DNA of 42,875 nucleotides, taken from NCBI GenBank assembly GCA_026399475.1, contig JAPLQY010000085.1, forward strand, positions 1 through 42,875, read 5' to 3'. The DNA is from Rhodocyclales bacterium (GTDB lineage Bacteria; Pseudomonadota; Gammaproteobacteria; Burkholderiales; Rhodocyclaceae). Shown one piece after another: positions 33,367 through 42,075 of this stretch. A model generated the notes under the pieces. It saw only the letters and a list, made by a program, of their open reading frames with translations, made no database searches and was not told the DNA's origin. Within the stretch, counting starts at the first letter, position 1. Each line of letters opens with the position of its first letter. The translations under genes were made by a program, and so were the position numbers.

Positions 33367-34036
33367 GTGGAATATCCTGGGAAAATCCTGCGGGGCGCGC
33401 GATGTCGAGCAGGATCGCCTGCCGCGCCGGCGGCCCGCGCCGCTTCAAGAGCTTCACGCGCAATTGCCGGCCCGCCGCCTCCAGTTGCAGACGCAGCGGC
33501 GCGGGCGAAGCTGTGGCCGCAAGCCGTAAAGGACGAAAGAAAAAAGCCCCGCCGCCGCCCTCGCCCGCCGCCACGTGCAGGCGGCGCAGGCTGTTGACCG
33601 GCAGTTGCGCACGAAACAGGGCATCCAGCCAGAGCAGCGTGGCTGCCACACCGCCGCAGCGAAGGGCCTCGACCGCGGCCCACAGGGCATCCCGGGCATC
33701 GCACGGCCGGCGCGGCAATACCAGGTGCAGGCAGTCGAGACGAATCCCGGCAGCGGCCCAGGCCGGCGCATGGGCGCCATGCGGTGGTGCGATCAACACC
33801 ACGGTCTGGCCGGCCGTCGTGAGCGCCGCCAGCGCAGGCAGCAACAGGCCGAACTCACCGATACCGTCGTGTTCGGTCAGCAGTTCGGTCAACGCCCCGC
33901 GCGGCCAGCCGCCGCCCGGCAGCTCGGCATCGAGCTGCGCAAAGCCGGTGGCAAGCGTCGGCGCCGGCGCCACGGCGAAAGCATCACCACGCCGGATGTC
34001 GCTGCGCTCCAGTACCTGGGCCAGCGCGGGAGTCAC
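33299..34036 (-). CDS. imuA: ImuA, RecA-like mutasome protein
   Basis: A 245-aa protein with a degenerate RecA-like fold: [26 protein letters not shown] at the start (as in ImuA and RecA), then [12 protein letters not shown] and [14 protein letters not shown]. It lacks a clean Walker A lysine. ImuA works with ImuB and DnaE2 in SOS-induced mutagenesis. Its start overlaps the lexA stop (ATGA at 34033-34036) and its end overlaps the imuB start. Confidence 0.88.
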   Translation of the reverse strand: MTPALAQVLERSDIRRGDAFAVAPAPTLATGFAQLDAELPGGGWPRGALTELLTEHDGIGEFGLLLPALAALTTAGQTVVLIAPPHGAHAPAWAAAGIRLDCLHLVLPRRPCDARDALWAAVEALRCGGVAATLLWLDALFRAQLPVNSLRRLHVAAGEGGGGAFFFRPLRLAATASPAPLRLQLEAAGRQLRVKLLKRRGPPARQAILLDIARPAGFSQDIPHVVAGAVLPDATDSRRRSRVAA

Positions 34037-34638
34037 AAGGTCCTGCCATCCCGGATCAGGCCGACCGCGACGCCTTCGATGGTGAGTGGCTCCTTGCGCG
34101 TATTGACCATGATGGAGGCGAAATCGCGGTTCTCGGCGATCAGCTCGACCATGTTGCCACGCCGCTTGAAACGCTTGACGGTGACTTCATCGCCCAAACG
34201 GGCGATGACGATCTGGCCATTGGACGCTTCGGAGGTGCGATGCACGGCGAGCAGGTCGCCGTCGAGAATGCCGGCTTCGATCATCGACAGGCCGCGCACC
34301 CGCAGCAGAAAATCCGCTCGCGGCGTAAATAGCGCGGGATCAACGCGTATCTGGCCGAGGCGGTTTTCAATCGCCAGCAGCGGGCTGCCGGCGGCGACCG
34401 TGCCAATCAGCGGCAGGCCGAGTTGTTCCACCAGCCGGATGCCGCGCGCAGAACCGGGCTCGAGCGTAATCGCCCCTTTTTTTGCCAGCGCCCGCAAATG
34501 GTCTTCAGCGGCATTGGGCGAAGCGAAGCCGAAGGCACTGGCAATTTCGGCGCGCGTCGGCGGCACGCTGAATACTTCCAGGCTGTTGCGGATGAAATCG
34601 AGAATTTCCCGCTGGCGGGGCGTCAGATCGTTGGCCAT
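34033..34638 (-). CDS. lexA: LexA repressor
   Basis: A 201-aa SOS repressor. The winged helix is at about residues 5-70 ([23 protein letters not shown]). The self-cleavage site is A83-G84 in VAAGSPL. The catalytic Ser118 (GLSM) and Lys155 (VTVKRF) are present. RecA-stimulated cleavage relieves repression. ATG 34638 has an AGGAG site; the in-frame extension upstream overlaps the LexA box and is not used. It leads the lexA-imuA-imuB operon. The main chromosomal lexA could be elsewhere; many bacteria carry a second copy in this cassette. Confidence 0.93.
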   Translation of the reverse strand: MANDLTPRQREILDFIRNSLEVFSVPPTRAEIASAFGFASPNAAEDHLRALAKKGAITLEPGSARGIRLVEQLGLPLIGTVAAGSPLLAIENRLGQIRVDPALFTPRADFLLRVRGLSMIEAGILDGDLLAVHRTSEASNGQIVIARLGDEVTVKRFKRRGNMVELIAENRDFASIMVNTRKEPLTIEGVAVGLIRDGRTL

Positions 34639-34654
34639 GAGTTTGCTCCTGTGA

Positions 34655-34670
34655 CTGTTTTTACATACAG
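34655..34670. promoter_or_regulatory. LexA box for the lexA-imuA-imuB operon
   Basis: CTGTTTTTACATACAG matches CTGT-N8-ACAG, and lies on the -10 element (TATGTA at 34662-34667 on the minus strand) of a promoter whose -35 is TTGCGG (34684-34689) with a 16-bp spacer. The arrangement is the same as at dnaE2. Confidence 0.9.
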
Positions 34671-34716
34671 TACAGCAAATTTTCCGCAAATGCCAGCCGT
34701 TCGCACCTGAAGCGGT

Positions 34717-34772
34717 GTATCGCCAGCAAGCTGACTCCCACAGTTTCGTAGGAGCCAGCTTGCCGGCGATAC
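34717..34772. repeat. REP-like palindrome
   Basis: The inverted halves GTATCGCCAGCAAGCTG and its near-complement at 34754-34772 with GGAGCCAGCTTGCCGGCG resemble the intergenic REP sequences known from pseudomonads and other proteobacteria. It lies between the lexA promoter and the glycine riboswitch, which read away from each other. Confidence 0.6.
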
Positions 34773-34805
34773 TCGCTATCGCTCGTTTTGTAGGATAATT
34801 CGACT

Positions 34806-34983
34806 TGGTCGTCGGGAGAGAGTGACACTTTTCCCACCGTCACCGCCGAAGGCGCAACCCCCAGGAACCGCTCAGGCAAAAGGGCCGACGACGCAGCACA
34901 AATCTGGAGAGCGGCAGCTCATTGCAACACGATGAAGCCTGCCCGCCGACGGAGTAAATCTCTCAGGCGCCAAGGACAGATGG
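34806..34983 (+). ncRNA. Tandem glycine riboswitch
   Basis: Two glycine aptamers in series. Aptamer 1 has P1 arms GTCGTC (34809-34814) and GACGAC (34887-34892) with GGGAGAG and the CTCAGGCAAAAGGGC segment. Aptamer 2 has ATCTG (34902-34906) and CAGAT (34977-34981) with TGGAGAGC and CTCAGGCGCCAAGGACAG. These are the conserved parts of the glycine riboswitch. It precedes gcvT and should switch on the cleavage system when glycine is high. Confidence 0.95.
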
Positions 34984-35016
34984 GGACGTGACGGAGCCCC
35001 GTCCGCCTTTTTTTGC
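34984..35016 (+). terminator. Riboswitch-controlled terminator before gcvT
   Basis: A GC-rich hairpin (GACGG/CCGTC at 34990-35003 region) followed by seven T at the end. Located between the second aptamer and the gcvT ribosome site (GAGGG, 35026-35030), it fits the expression platform of an ON switch. Confidence 0.65.
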
Positions 35017-35036
35017 ACTCTGTCCGAGGGACCGCC

Positions 35037-36221
35037 ATGCCGCAGCGCACTCCGCTTTACGAATCCCACCTCGCCGCCGGCGCCAAGATGGTTGATTTCT
35101 CCGGCTGGGAGATGCCCATTCATTATGGCTCGCAGATCGAGGAGCACCATGCCGTGCGGCGCAACGCCGGCATGTTCGACGTCTCCCACATGTGCGCACT
35201 GGATCTCGTCGGCCCGGATGCGACGCGCTGGCTGCGGCACCTGCTGGCCAACGACGTGGCAAAACTGGCCACGCCGGGCAAGGCGCTGTACTCCTGCCTG
35301 CTGAATGAATCCGGCGGCGTCATCGACGACCTGATCGTGTATTTTTTCACGCCCGAACGCTACCGCATCGTGGTCAATGCCGGCACGGCAGCCAAGGACA
35401 TCGCCTGGATGCGCGCCCAACTGCCTGGCTTCAAGGCCGAACTAAGGGTGCGGCGCGCGGACAATGACGACCCGGTAGCCATCATCGCGGCACAAGGCCC
35501 CGATGCACGCGAGCGCCGCAGTACCGGCAACGATGCCGTGGCAATGATCGCCGTGCAAGGCCCCCAGGCGCGCGAACGCTTCTGGGCAGCCTTCCCCGAC
35601 AGCCGCGCCGCGGCAGAGTCGCTCGGCGTGTTTCAGGCGGCCGAATGGCGCATTGGCGACAATTCCTGGATGATCGCCCGCACCGGCTACACCGGTGAAG
35701 ACGGTTTCGAAATCACTCTGCCGGCGACCGACGCCGCGCTGGCCTGGCAGAAACTGCGCGATGCCGGCGTCCAGCCCTGCGGCCTCGGTGCGCGCGACAC
35801 GCTGCGGCTCGAAGCGGGCATGAATCTCTACGGCCAGGACATGGACGAGGACATCACGCCCTTCGAGGCCGGACTGCGCTGGACGGTCGACCTGAAGGAC
35901 GCCGCGCGCGACTTCATCGGCAAGTCGGCGCTGGAGGGTAACAATGCACGCCAAGTGCGCAACCAGTTCGCCGGCCTGTTGCTGCTGGATCGCGGCGTAC
36001 TGCGCGCCCATCAGAAAGTCGTCACCGCGCAGGGCGATGGCGAGATCACCAGCGGCAGCTTCTCGCCCAGCCTGAATCAGTCCATCGCCCTCGCGCGCCT
36101 GCCGGTCGGAGTGGCCATCGGCAGCGAAGTCGAGGTCGAAATCCGCGACAAGCGCCTCAAGGCACGCGTCGTCAAACCCAGTTTTGTCCGCAACGGAAAG
36201 CCATGCTTCAGTGCAGGCTAA
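35037..36221 (+). CDS. gcvT: Glycine cleavage system T protein (aminomethyltransferase)
   Basis: A 394-aa tetrahydrofolate-dependent aminomethyltransferase of the glycine cleavage system. Typical motifs are [47 protein letters not shown] and [16 protein letters not shown]. It is about 20-30 residues longer than usual because of an internal in-frame duplication with a 21-residue period: [15 protein letters not shown] (from residue 147) is followed by [15 protein letters not shown] (from residue 168); the second copy matches the normal family sequence. The start at 35037 has a GAGGG site and gives the standard N-terminus. Controlled by the glycine riboswitch. Confidence 0.95.
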   Translation: MPQRTPLYESHLAAGAKMVDFSGWEMPIHYGSQIEEHHAVRRNAGMFDVSHMCALDLVGPDATRWLRHLLANDVAKLATPGKALYSCLLNESGGVIDDLIVYFFTPERYRIVVNAGTAAKDIAWMRAQLPGFKAELRVRRADNDDPVAIIAAQGPDARERRSTGNDAVAMIAVQGPQARERFWAAFPDSRAAAESLGVFQAAEWRIGDNSWMIARTGYTGEDGFEITLPATDAALAWQKLRDAGVQPCGLGARDTLRLEAGMNLYGQDMDEDITPFEAGLRWTVDLKDAARDFIGKSALEGNNARQVRNQFAGLLLLDRGVLRAHQKVVTAQGDGEITSGSFSPSLNQSIALARLPVGVAIGSEVEVEIRDKRLKARVVKPSFVRNGKPCFSAG

Positions 36222-36277
36222 TGCCGACAACGTCGGCGTTATGCCGAAACTAAACCCCCTTCTCTGAGGAATTTGTC

Positions 36278-36652
36278 ATGACCACACCAAACAACCTGAA
36301 ATATGCCGCCTCCCACGAGTGGGCCAAAGCCGAAGCCGATGGCACGATCACCATCGGCATCACCGACCACGCCCAGGAAGCCCTCGGCGACATCGTCTTT
36401 CTCGAACTGCCGGCCGTCGGCCGGGTGGTCAAGGCCGGCGAGGAATGCGCGGTGGTCGAGTCGGTGAAGGCCGCCTCCGACATCTACGTGCCGGTTTCCG
36501 GCGAAGTGGTGGACATCAACCAGGCCGTGGCCGACGCGCCGGAGTCGATCAATGCCGATGCCTATGCCAGCTGGTTGTTCCGCATCAAGCCCTCCAATCC
36601 TGCAGAGCTGGACGCCCTGCTCGACGCCGCCGCCTACACTGCCACGTTCTAA
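36278..36652 (+). CDS. gcvH: Glycine cleavage system H protein
   Basis: A 124-aa lipoyl carrier. The lipoyl lysine is K64 in ESVKAASD. The flanking sequences [19 protein letters not shown] and [10 protein letters not shown] are canonical. A GAGGA site precedes the ATG. It shuttles the aminomethyl group from GcvP to GcvT and electrons to the lipoamide dehydrogenase encoded elsewhere. Second gene of the gcv operon. Confidence 0.97.
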   Translation: MTTPNNLKYAASHEWAKAEADGTITIGITDHAQEALGDIVFLELPAVGRVVKAGEECAVVESVKAASDIYVPVSGEVVDINQAVADAPESINADAYASWLFRIKPSNPAELDALLDAAAYTATF

Positions 36653-36658
36653 GTCGCC

Positions 36659-39538
36659 ATGCACGCTGAGAACCTCTCGACACCGCTGACCACCCTCGAG
36701 CACCGCGACGAGTTCATCGGCCGCCACATCGGCCCCAATGAACACGCCATTGCCGGAATGCTCGCCTCCATAGGCACTGCTTCGCTCAGCACGCTGATCA
36801 GCGAGACCGTGCCGGCGACGATTCGCCTGCAGCGCCCGCTCGACCTGCCGCCACCGATGCCGGAACACGCGGCGCTGGCCGCACTGAAGGCCATTGCGTC
36901 GAGGAACGTGGTCAAGAAATCGCTGATCGGCCAGGGCTACTACGGCACGCACACGCCGCCGGTGATCCTGCGCAACCTGTTCGAGAACCCCGGCTGGTAC
37001 ACCGCCTACACGCCCTATCAGGCCGAGATCGCGCAAGGCCGGCTGGAGGCGCTGCTGAACTACCAGCAGATGGTCTGTGACCTGACCGGCATGGAGATTG
37101 CCAACGCTTCGCTGCTCGATGAAGCCACCGCTGCCGCCGAGGCCATGACCATGGCGCGGCGCATCTCCAAGGCCAAGGGCAATGTCTTTTTCGTCGACGA
37201 AGCGGCCTTTGCGCAGACCATCGACGTGATCAAGACGCGCGCCGCGTATTTCGGCTTCGAGCTGGTTTTCGGCCGGCCGGAAGATGCCGTGCAACATGAG
37301 TTGTTCGGCGCCCTGCTGCAGTACCCCAATGCGCGCGGCGAAATTTCCGATCTCACCACGGCGATTGCCACGATCAAGGGCAAGGGCGGCGTGGTCGCGG
37401 TGGCCTCCGACCTGATGGCGCTGGTGCTGCTCAAGCCTCCCGGCGAAATGGGCGCCGACATCGCCCTCGGCTCATCGCAGCGCTTCGGCGTGCCGCCGGG
37501 TTTCGGCGGTCCGCATGCGGCTTTCTTCGCCACGCGCGAGGCGCATGTGCGCTCGATGCCGGGACGCATCATCGGCGTCTCGAAGGATGCGCGCGGCAAG
37601 ACCGCGTATCGCATGGCGCTGCAGACCCGCGAACAGCACATCCGGCGCGAGAAGGCCAACTCCAACATCTGCACCTCGCAGGTACTGCTCGCCAACATGG
37701 CCGGCATGTACGCGGTATGGCATGGCCCCGCAGGCCTGCGCACCATCGCTGCCCGCATCCATCGACTGACGGCATTGCTGGCGGGTGGGTTGGGGATTGC
37801 CGAGCGAGCCTTTTTCGACAGTTTTGAAGTGAACGCCGAAGCAGGCAAGGCGGCGAAAATCCTTCAGGCAGCCTGTGAGGCCGGCTACAACCTGCGCCGC
37901 GTCGATGACGCAACGCTGGGCATCAGCCTCGACGAAACCACCACGCGCGAAGATGTCGCCGCACTGCTGAAGATCTTCGGCGTCTCTGCCAATCATGCTA
38001 CTCCGGTCGAAGCCCTCGACGCGGCCCGACCCTGCGCAATCCCCGCCTCGCTGCAACGCCGCGAGCCGATCCTCACCCATCCGGTATTCAACACGCATCA
38101 CACCGAGCACGGCATGCTGCGCTACATGAAGCGCCTGCAAAACCGCGACCTGGCGCTCGATCATGCAATGATCCCGCTCGGCTCCTGCACCATGAAACTC
38201 AACGCCGCCGCCGAAATGATTCCCGTCTCCTGGCCCGAGTTCGGCCAGATGCACCCCTTCGCGCCGCTGGATCAGGCGCAGGGCTACCTGGAGCTGATCA
38301 CCGGACTGGAGAACCAGCTCAAGGCCATCACCGGCTTCGATGCCGTCTGCATGCAGCCCAACTCCGGTGCACAGGGCGAATACGCCGGCCTGGTGGCGAT
38401 CCGCCGCTATCAGGCGGCCAACGGCCAGGGCAGCCGCAATGTCTGCCTGATCCCGAAGTCGGCCCACGGCACCAATCCGGCAACGGCGCAGATGTGCGGC
38501 CTCGAAGTCGTCGCGGTGGCCTGCGACGACAGCGGCAATGTCGACGTCGCCGATCTGCGGGCCAAGGCCGCAGCGCACGCGGCCAGGCTCGCCTGCCTGA
38601 TGATCACCTATCCTTCGACACATGGCGTGTTCGAGGAAGCGGTGAAGGACATCTGCGCCATCATTCATGCCCATGGCGGGCAGGTGTACATGGACGGCGC
38701 CAACCTCAACGCGCAGGTCGGCCTCTGTCGCCCGGCCGACATCGGCGCCGATGTCTCGCATATCAACCTGCACAAGACCTTCGCCATCCCGCACGGCGGC
38801 GGCGGTCCGGGCATGGGGCCGATCGGCCTCAAGGCGCATCTGGCGCCCTTCATGGCCGACCACGCCGTGCAAGCCACCGGCGGCCCGAATCGCACCAATC
38901 GCGGCCAGGGCGCGGTGTCGGCCGCGCCCTGGGGCTCCGCCTCGATCCTGCCGATCTCCTGGATGTACATCACCATGATGGGCGGCACGGGACTCACCCG
39001 CGCCACCGAGATCGCGATACTCAACGCCAACTACGTCGCGGCGAAACTCAAGGATCACTACCCGGTGCTCTACACCGGCAGCCAGGGTCGCGTCGCCCAC
39101 GAGTGCATCCTCGACATCCGCGCCATCAAGGCACAGACCGGCATCGCCGAAATCGATATCGCCAAGCGCCTGATGGATTACGGATTCCATGCTCCGACGG
39201 TGAGCTTCCCGGTGGCCGGCACGCTGATGGTGGAACCGACCGAATCGGAAGACAAGGCCGAGCTCGACCGCTTCTGCGCCGCCATGGTTTCGATCCGCGA
39301 CGAAATCCGCCGCATCGAGACCGGCGAATGGACGCTCGACACCAGCCCGCTCAAGCACGCGCCGCATACCGAGGCCGACGTGATCGGCGAGTGGACGCGA
39401 ACCTACTCGCGCGAGCAGGCCGTGTTCCCGCTGCCCTGGGTGGCCGAGAACAAGTTCTGGCCCTATGTCAATCGCATCGACGACGTGCACGGCGACCGCC
39501 ACCTGTTCTGCGGCTGCGCGCCCATGGAGAATTTCTGA
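36659..39538 (+). CDS. gcvP: Glycine dehydrogenase (decarboxylating), P protein
   Basis: A 959-aa PLP enzyme, full length and unsplit. The PLP lysine is K706 in [19 protein letters not shown]. Other family signatures are [17 protein letters not shown] near the start, the dual-half architecture with [15 protein letters not shown] at about residues 507-520 and [10 protein letters not shown]. It starts 7 bp after gcvH and overlaps the next gene by one base. It catalyses glycine decarboxylation and loads the lipoyl arm of GcvH. Confidence 0.97.
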   Translation: MHAENLSTPLTTLEHRDEFIGRHIGPNEHAIAGMLASIGTASLSTLISETVPATIRLQRPLDLPPPMPEHAALAALKAIASRNVVKKSLIGQGYYGTHTPPVILRNLFENPGWYTAYTPYQAEIAQGRLEALLNYQQMVCDLTGMEIANASLLDEATAAAEAMTMARRISKAKGNVFFVDEAAFAQTIDVIKTRAAYFGFELVFGRPEDAVQHELFGALLQYPNARGEISDLTTAIATIKGKGGVVAVASDLMALVLLKPPGEMGADIALGSSQRFGVPPGFGGPHAAFFATREAHVRSMPGRIIGVSKDARGKTAYRMALQTREQHIRREKANSNICTSQVLLANMAGMYAVWHGPAGLRTIAARIHRLTALLAGGLGIAERAFFDSFEVNAEAGKAAKILQAACEAGYNLRRVDDATLGISLDETTTREDVAALLKIFGVSANHATPVEALDAARPCAIPASLQRREPILTHPVFNTHHTEHGMLRYMKRLQNRDLALDHAMIPLGSCTMKLNAAAEMIPVSWPEFGQMHPFAPLDQAQGYLELITGLENQLKAITGFDAVCMQPNSGAQGEYAGLVAIRRYQAANGQGSRNVCLIPKSAHGTNPATAQMCGLEVVAVACDDSGNVDVADLRAKAAAHAARLACLMITYPSTHGVFEEAVKDICAIIHAHGGQVYMDGANLNAQVGLCRPADIGADVSHINLHKTFAIPHGGGGPGMGPIGLKAHLAPFMADHAVQATGGPNRTNRGQGAVSAAPWGSASILPISWMYITMMGGTGLTRATEIAILNANYVAAKLKDHYPVLYTGSQGRVAHECILDIRAIKAQTGIAEIDIAKRLMDYGFHAPTVSFPVAGTLMVEPTESEDKAELDRFCAAMVSIRDEIRRIETGEWTLDTSPLKHAPHTEADVIGEWTRTYSREQAVFPLPWVAENKFWPYVNRIDDVHGDRHLFCGCAPMENF

Positions 39539-40071
39539 TGAGCCAAGCCCCTGTCTATCTCGTTCTCACCGTCATCGGCGATGACCGTCCCGGCCTCGTC
39601 GGCGAGCTCTCGGCCGCGATCAGCGCCCATCAGGGCAACTGGCTCGAATCCTCGATGGCGCAACTGGCGGGCAAGTTCGCCGGCATTGTCGAGGTCAGCG
39701 TGGACAGTGCAAATGCCGCGGCGCTGAGTGCCGCGCTCCGCCAGCTCAAGGGGCTCAAGGTCACCGTCGAATCGACCGTCGTACAAAAGTCGACGCCGAC
39801 GGGACGGCGGCTGAAGCTGGCGCTGGTCGGCCATGACCGCATCGGCATCGTGCGCGAGGTCTCGCAAGTCCTGGCGCACCATGCGGTCAACGTGGAAAGC
39901 CTGGAGACCCACACCTCCAGCGCGCCGATGTCGGCCGCCATCCTGTTTCATGCCGTGGCCGAGCTCACCGCCGCACCGGACCTCGATGTCGGTGCGCTGA
40001 CGGCGGAACTCGAGCGCATCTCCAACGATCTGATGGTCGATATCACGCTCGACGAGACGATCCGGGCGTAG
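39538..40071 (+). CDS. GcvR-like ACT-domain regulatory protein
   Basis: A 177-aa cytoplasmic protein with two ACT domains: about residues 7-75 (LVLTVIGDDRPGLVGELSAAIS) and 92-165 (LKLALVGHDRIGIVREVSQVLAHHAVNVESLET). This is the layout of GcvR, which binds glycine and antagonises GcvA in enteric bacteria. It starts within the gcvP stop (TGATG), so its level is tied to the gcv genes. No gcvA is in the window and the operon already has a riboswitch, so its partner is uncertain. Confidence 0.82.
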   Translation: MSQAPVYLVLTVIGDDRPGLVGELSAAISAHQGNWLESSMAQLAGKFAGIVEVSVDSANAAALSAALRQLKGLKVTVESTVVQKSTPTGRRLKLALVGHDRIGIVREVSQVLAHHAVNVESLETHTSSAPMSAAILFHAVAELTAAPDLDVGALTAELERISNDLMVDITLDETIRA

Positions 40072-40075
40072 GAGC

Positions 40076-41419
40076 GTGAAATGCCCTGAACTGCTGGCGC
40101 CGGCCGGCTCGCTGCTCATGGCCCGCACTGCGCTGGATTTCGGCGCGACGGCGATCTACGCCGGCCAGCCGCGCTACAGCCTGCGCGTGCGCAACAACGA
40201 TTTCGGCACGCTGGAAAATCTCGCCGAGGGCATCGGCCTGACCCATGCGCGCGGCGGCAAGTTTTATCTGGTGAGCAACATCCTGCCGCACAACGCCAAG
40301 CTCAGGACTTATCTCGACGACATGGCGCCGGTCATGAACCTCAAACCCGACGCGCTGATCATGGCCGATCCGGGGCTGATGATGATGATCCGCGAACGCT
40401 GGCCCGAGATGCCGATCCACCTCTCGGTGCAGGCCAACACGGTGAACCACGCCGCAGTGCGCTTCTGGCGCAGCGTCGGCGTGACGCGGGTGATCCTCTC
40501 GCGCGAGCTGTCGCTCGATGAAGTCGCCGAGATCCGCCAGCAATGCCCGGACACCGAACTCGAAGTCTTCATCCATGGCGCGCTGTGCATTGCCTATTCG
40601 GGACGCTGCCTGCTCTCCGGCTACTTCAACCACCGCGACCCGAATCAGGGCAGCTGCACCAATTCATGCCGCTGGGATTACAAGGTGCATGAGGGCAGCG
40701 AAGACGCCGCTGGCGATGTCGCCCTCACCACGCCGCGCCCGCTCGCCGTGTCACCAGCGCCGACTCTTCCCGGCACCGCAAAACAGAACACCCTGCGCCG
40801 CCCCGGCGCGACCTGGCTGCTCGAAGAGAAGGAACGCCCCGGCGAATACATGCCGATCGAGGAAGACGAACACGGCAGCTACATCCTCAACTCGAAAGAC
40901 CTGCGCGCCATCGAGTACGTCGCCAAGCTCACCGAAATCGGCATCGACTCGCTGAAAATCGAGGGCCGCACCAAGTCGCCCTACTACGTCGCCCGCACCT
41001 GCCAGAGCTACCGCCAGGCGATCGACGACGCCGTCGCCGGGCGACCCTTCGACGCGCAACTGATCGGCCAGCTCGACGGCCTCGCCAACCGCGGCTACAC
41101 CGCCGGTTTCTTCGATCGCCACCCCGACCGCGACTACCAGAACTATCTGCGCGGCAGTTCCGAATCCAGCCGCAGCCTGTATGTCGGCGACGTGATCGGC
41201 TACGACGCGGACGGCCTTGCCGAAATCGAGGTGAAGAACCATTTTGCCGTCGGTGACCGCATCGAGATCGTCCGCCCCGCCGGCAATCTCGACTTCGTCA
41301 TCGAGGCCATGAAGAACCGTGACGGCGAGCCGGTCACGGTTGCACCGGGCAGCGGCCACCTGATGCGCATCGCCCTGCCGGCCTGTTGCGAAGGCGCCTT
41401 CGTCGCGCGCTACGTCTGA
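40076..41419 (+). CDS. trhP: tRNA 5-hydroxyuridine modification protein (U32 peptidase family)
   Basis: A 447-aa protein, closely similar along its length to the Escherichia coli YegQ/TrhP, which supports hydroxylation of wobble uridine (ho5U34) in tRNA. Recognised segments are PELLAPAGSL, AIYAGQPRYSLRVRNNDF, PIHLSVQANTVN, EVFIHGALCIAYSGRCLLSG (cluster cysteines), NQGSCTNSCRW and SLKIEGRTKSPYYVARTC. The start is GTG 40076; the nearby ATG is out of frame. It follows the GcvR-like gene by 4 bp and is probably co-transcribed. Confidence 0.88.
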   Translation: MKCPELLAPAGSLLMARTALDFGATAIYAGQPRYSLRVRNNDFGTLENLAEGIGLTHARGGKFYLVSNILPHNAKLRTYLDDMAPVMNLKPDALIMADPGLMMMIRERWPEMPIHLSVQANTVNHAAVRFWRSVGVTRVILSRELSLDEVAEIRQQCPDTELEVFIHGALCIAYSGRCLLSGYFNHRDPNQGSCTNSCRWDYKVHEGSEDAAGDVALTTPRPLAVSPAPTLPGTAKQNTLRRPGATWLLEEKERPGEYMPIEEDEHGSYILNSKDLRAIEYVAKLTEIGIDSLKIEGRTKSPYYVARTCQSYRQAIDDAVAGRPFDAQLIGQLDGLANRGYTAGFFDRHPDRDYQNYLRGSSESSRSLYVGDVIGYDADGLAEIEVKNHFAVGDRIEIVRPAGNLDFVIEAMKNRDGEPVTVAPGSGHLMRIALPACCEGAFVARYV

Positions 41420-41452
41420 TCGGCGTGGAACCACACACGAACCACACACGAC

Positions 41453-41481
41453 TTGACGCGCATTAATGATGCGCGTAACCT
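41453..41481 (+). promoter_or_regulatory. ccdAB promoter with palindromic operator
   Basis: TTGACG (41453-41458) and TAACCT (41476-41481) with 17-bp spacing form a promoter. The spacer is filled by the perfect palindrome ACGCGCAT-TAATG-ATGCGCGT (41456-41476). This is the expected place for autoregulation by the CcdA/CcdB complex. Confidence 0.65.
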
Positions 41482-41509
41482 CTACGCGTCCAACCCATGG
41501 AGCACAACC

Positions 41510-41746
41510 ATGAGCGTCCAGCCCAAGAAAGCCGCCAACCTCACCGTCCGCGCCGACCTGCTCGAAGAAGCCCGCGCACGCAAGATCAACCTCTCGCAGA
41601 CGCTGGAAGTCGCACTCGCCGTCGAGCTGAAGAAGCGCCGCGAAACCGAGTGGCTGGAGCAGAACAAGGAAGCGATCGAGGCCTATAACCGCGAAGTCGC
41701 CGAGCACGGCCTTTTCAGCGATCGTTATCGCCAGTTCTGCCGATGA
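41510..41746 (+). CDS. ccdA: CcdA-family antitoxin
   Basis: A 78-aa antitoxin. The N-terminal ribbon-helix-helix (KKAANLTVRADLLEEARARKINLSQTLEVAL) binds DNA; the C-terminal flexible part (WLEQNKEAIEAYNREVAEHGLFSDRYRQF) is the CcdB-binding end. The start at 41510 has GGAG at 41499-41502. It overlaps ccdB by ATGA. It sits among housekeeping genes on the chromosome, between trhP and ettA. Confidence 0.93.
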   Translation: MSVQPKKAANLTVRADLLEEARARKINLSQTLEVALAVELKKRRETEWLEQNKEAIEAYNREVAEHGLFSDRYRQFCR

Positions 41747-42060
41747 GCCAGTTCGACGTCTATGCCAACACCGACCCGAACACCAAGGCACGGATTCCCT
41801 ACGTCGTAGCGCTGCAATCGGACCTGCTCGACGCCATCGAGAATCATGTCGTCGCTCCGCTGCGGCTGAAAGGCGACAAATCGATCATTCCCGTCGTGCG
41901 CCTCAACCCGGTGATGGTCATCGGCGGCAAGGAGTACCTGTTGCGCGTCCAGGACATCGCGACCGTCCCGCGCCGCCTGCTGAAAAAACCCGTCACCAAC
42001 CTCTCCCCCCAGCGCGACGAAATAGTCGCCGCGCTGGATCTTCTTTTCACCGGACTGTAA
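41743..42060 (+). CDS. ccdB: CcdB-family toxin (gyrase poison)
   Basis: A 105-aa toxin. Standard landmarks: QFDVYANTDPNTKARIPYVVALQSDLLD at the start and MVIGGKEYLLRVQDIATVPRRLLKKPVTNLS, with the short hydrophobic end VAALDLLFTGL. CcdB targets DNA gyrase GyrA. Full length, so presumably active, and controlled by CcdA. Its stop lies 15 bp before the ettA start. Confidence 0.93.
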   Translation: MSQFDVYANTDPNTKARIPYVVALQSDLLDAIENHVVAPLRLKGDKSIIPVVRLNPVMVIGGKEYLLRVQDIATVPRRLLKKPVTNLSPQRDEIVAALDLLFTGL

Positions 42061-42075
42061 AGAAAGCTCCCCGTA

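Noticed and set aside
37472..39502. 676-aa open frame opposite gcvP
   Set aside because: Antisense shadow of a clearly recognised gene; no recognisable domain.
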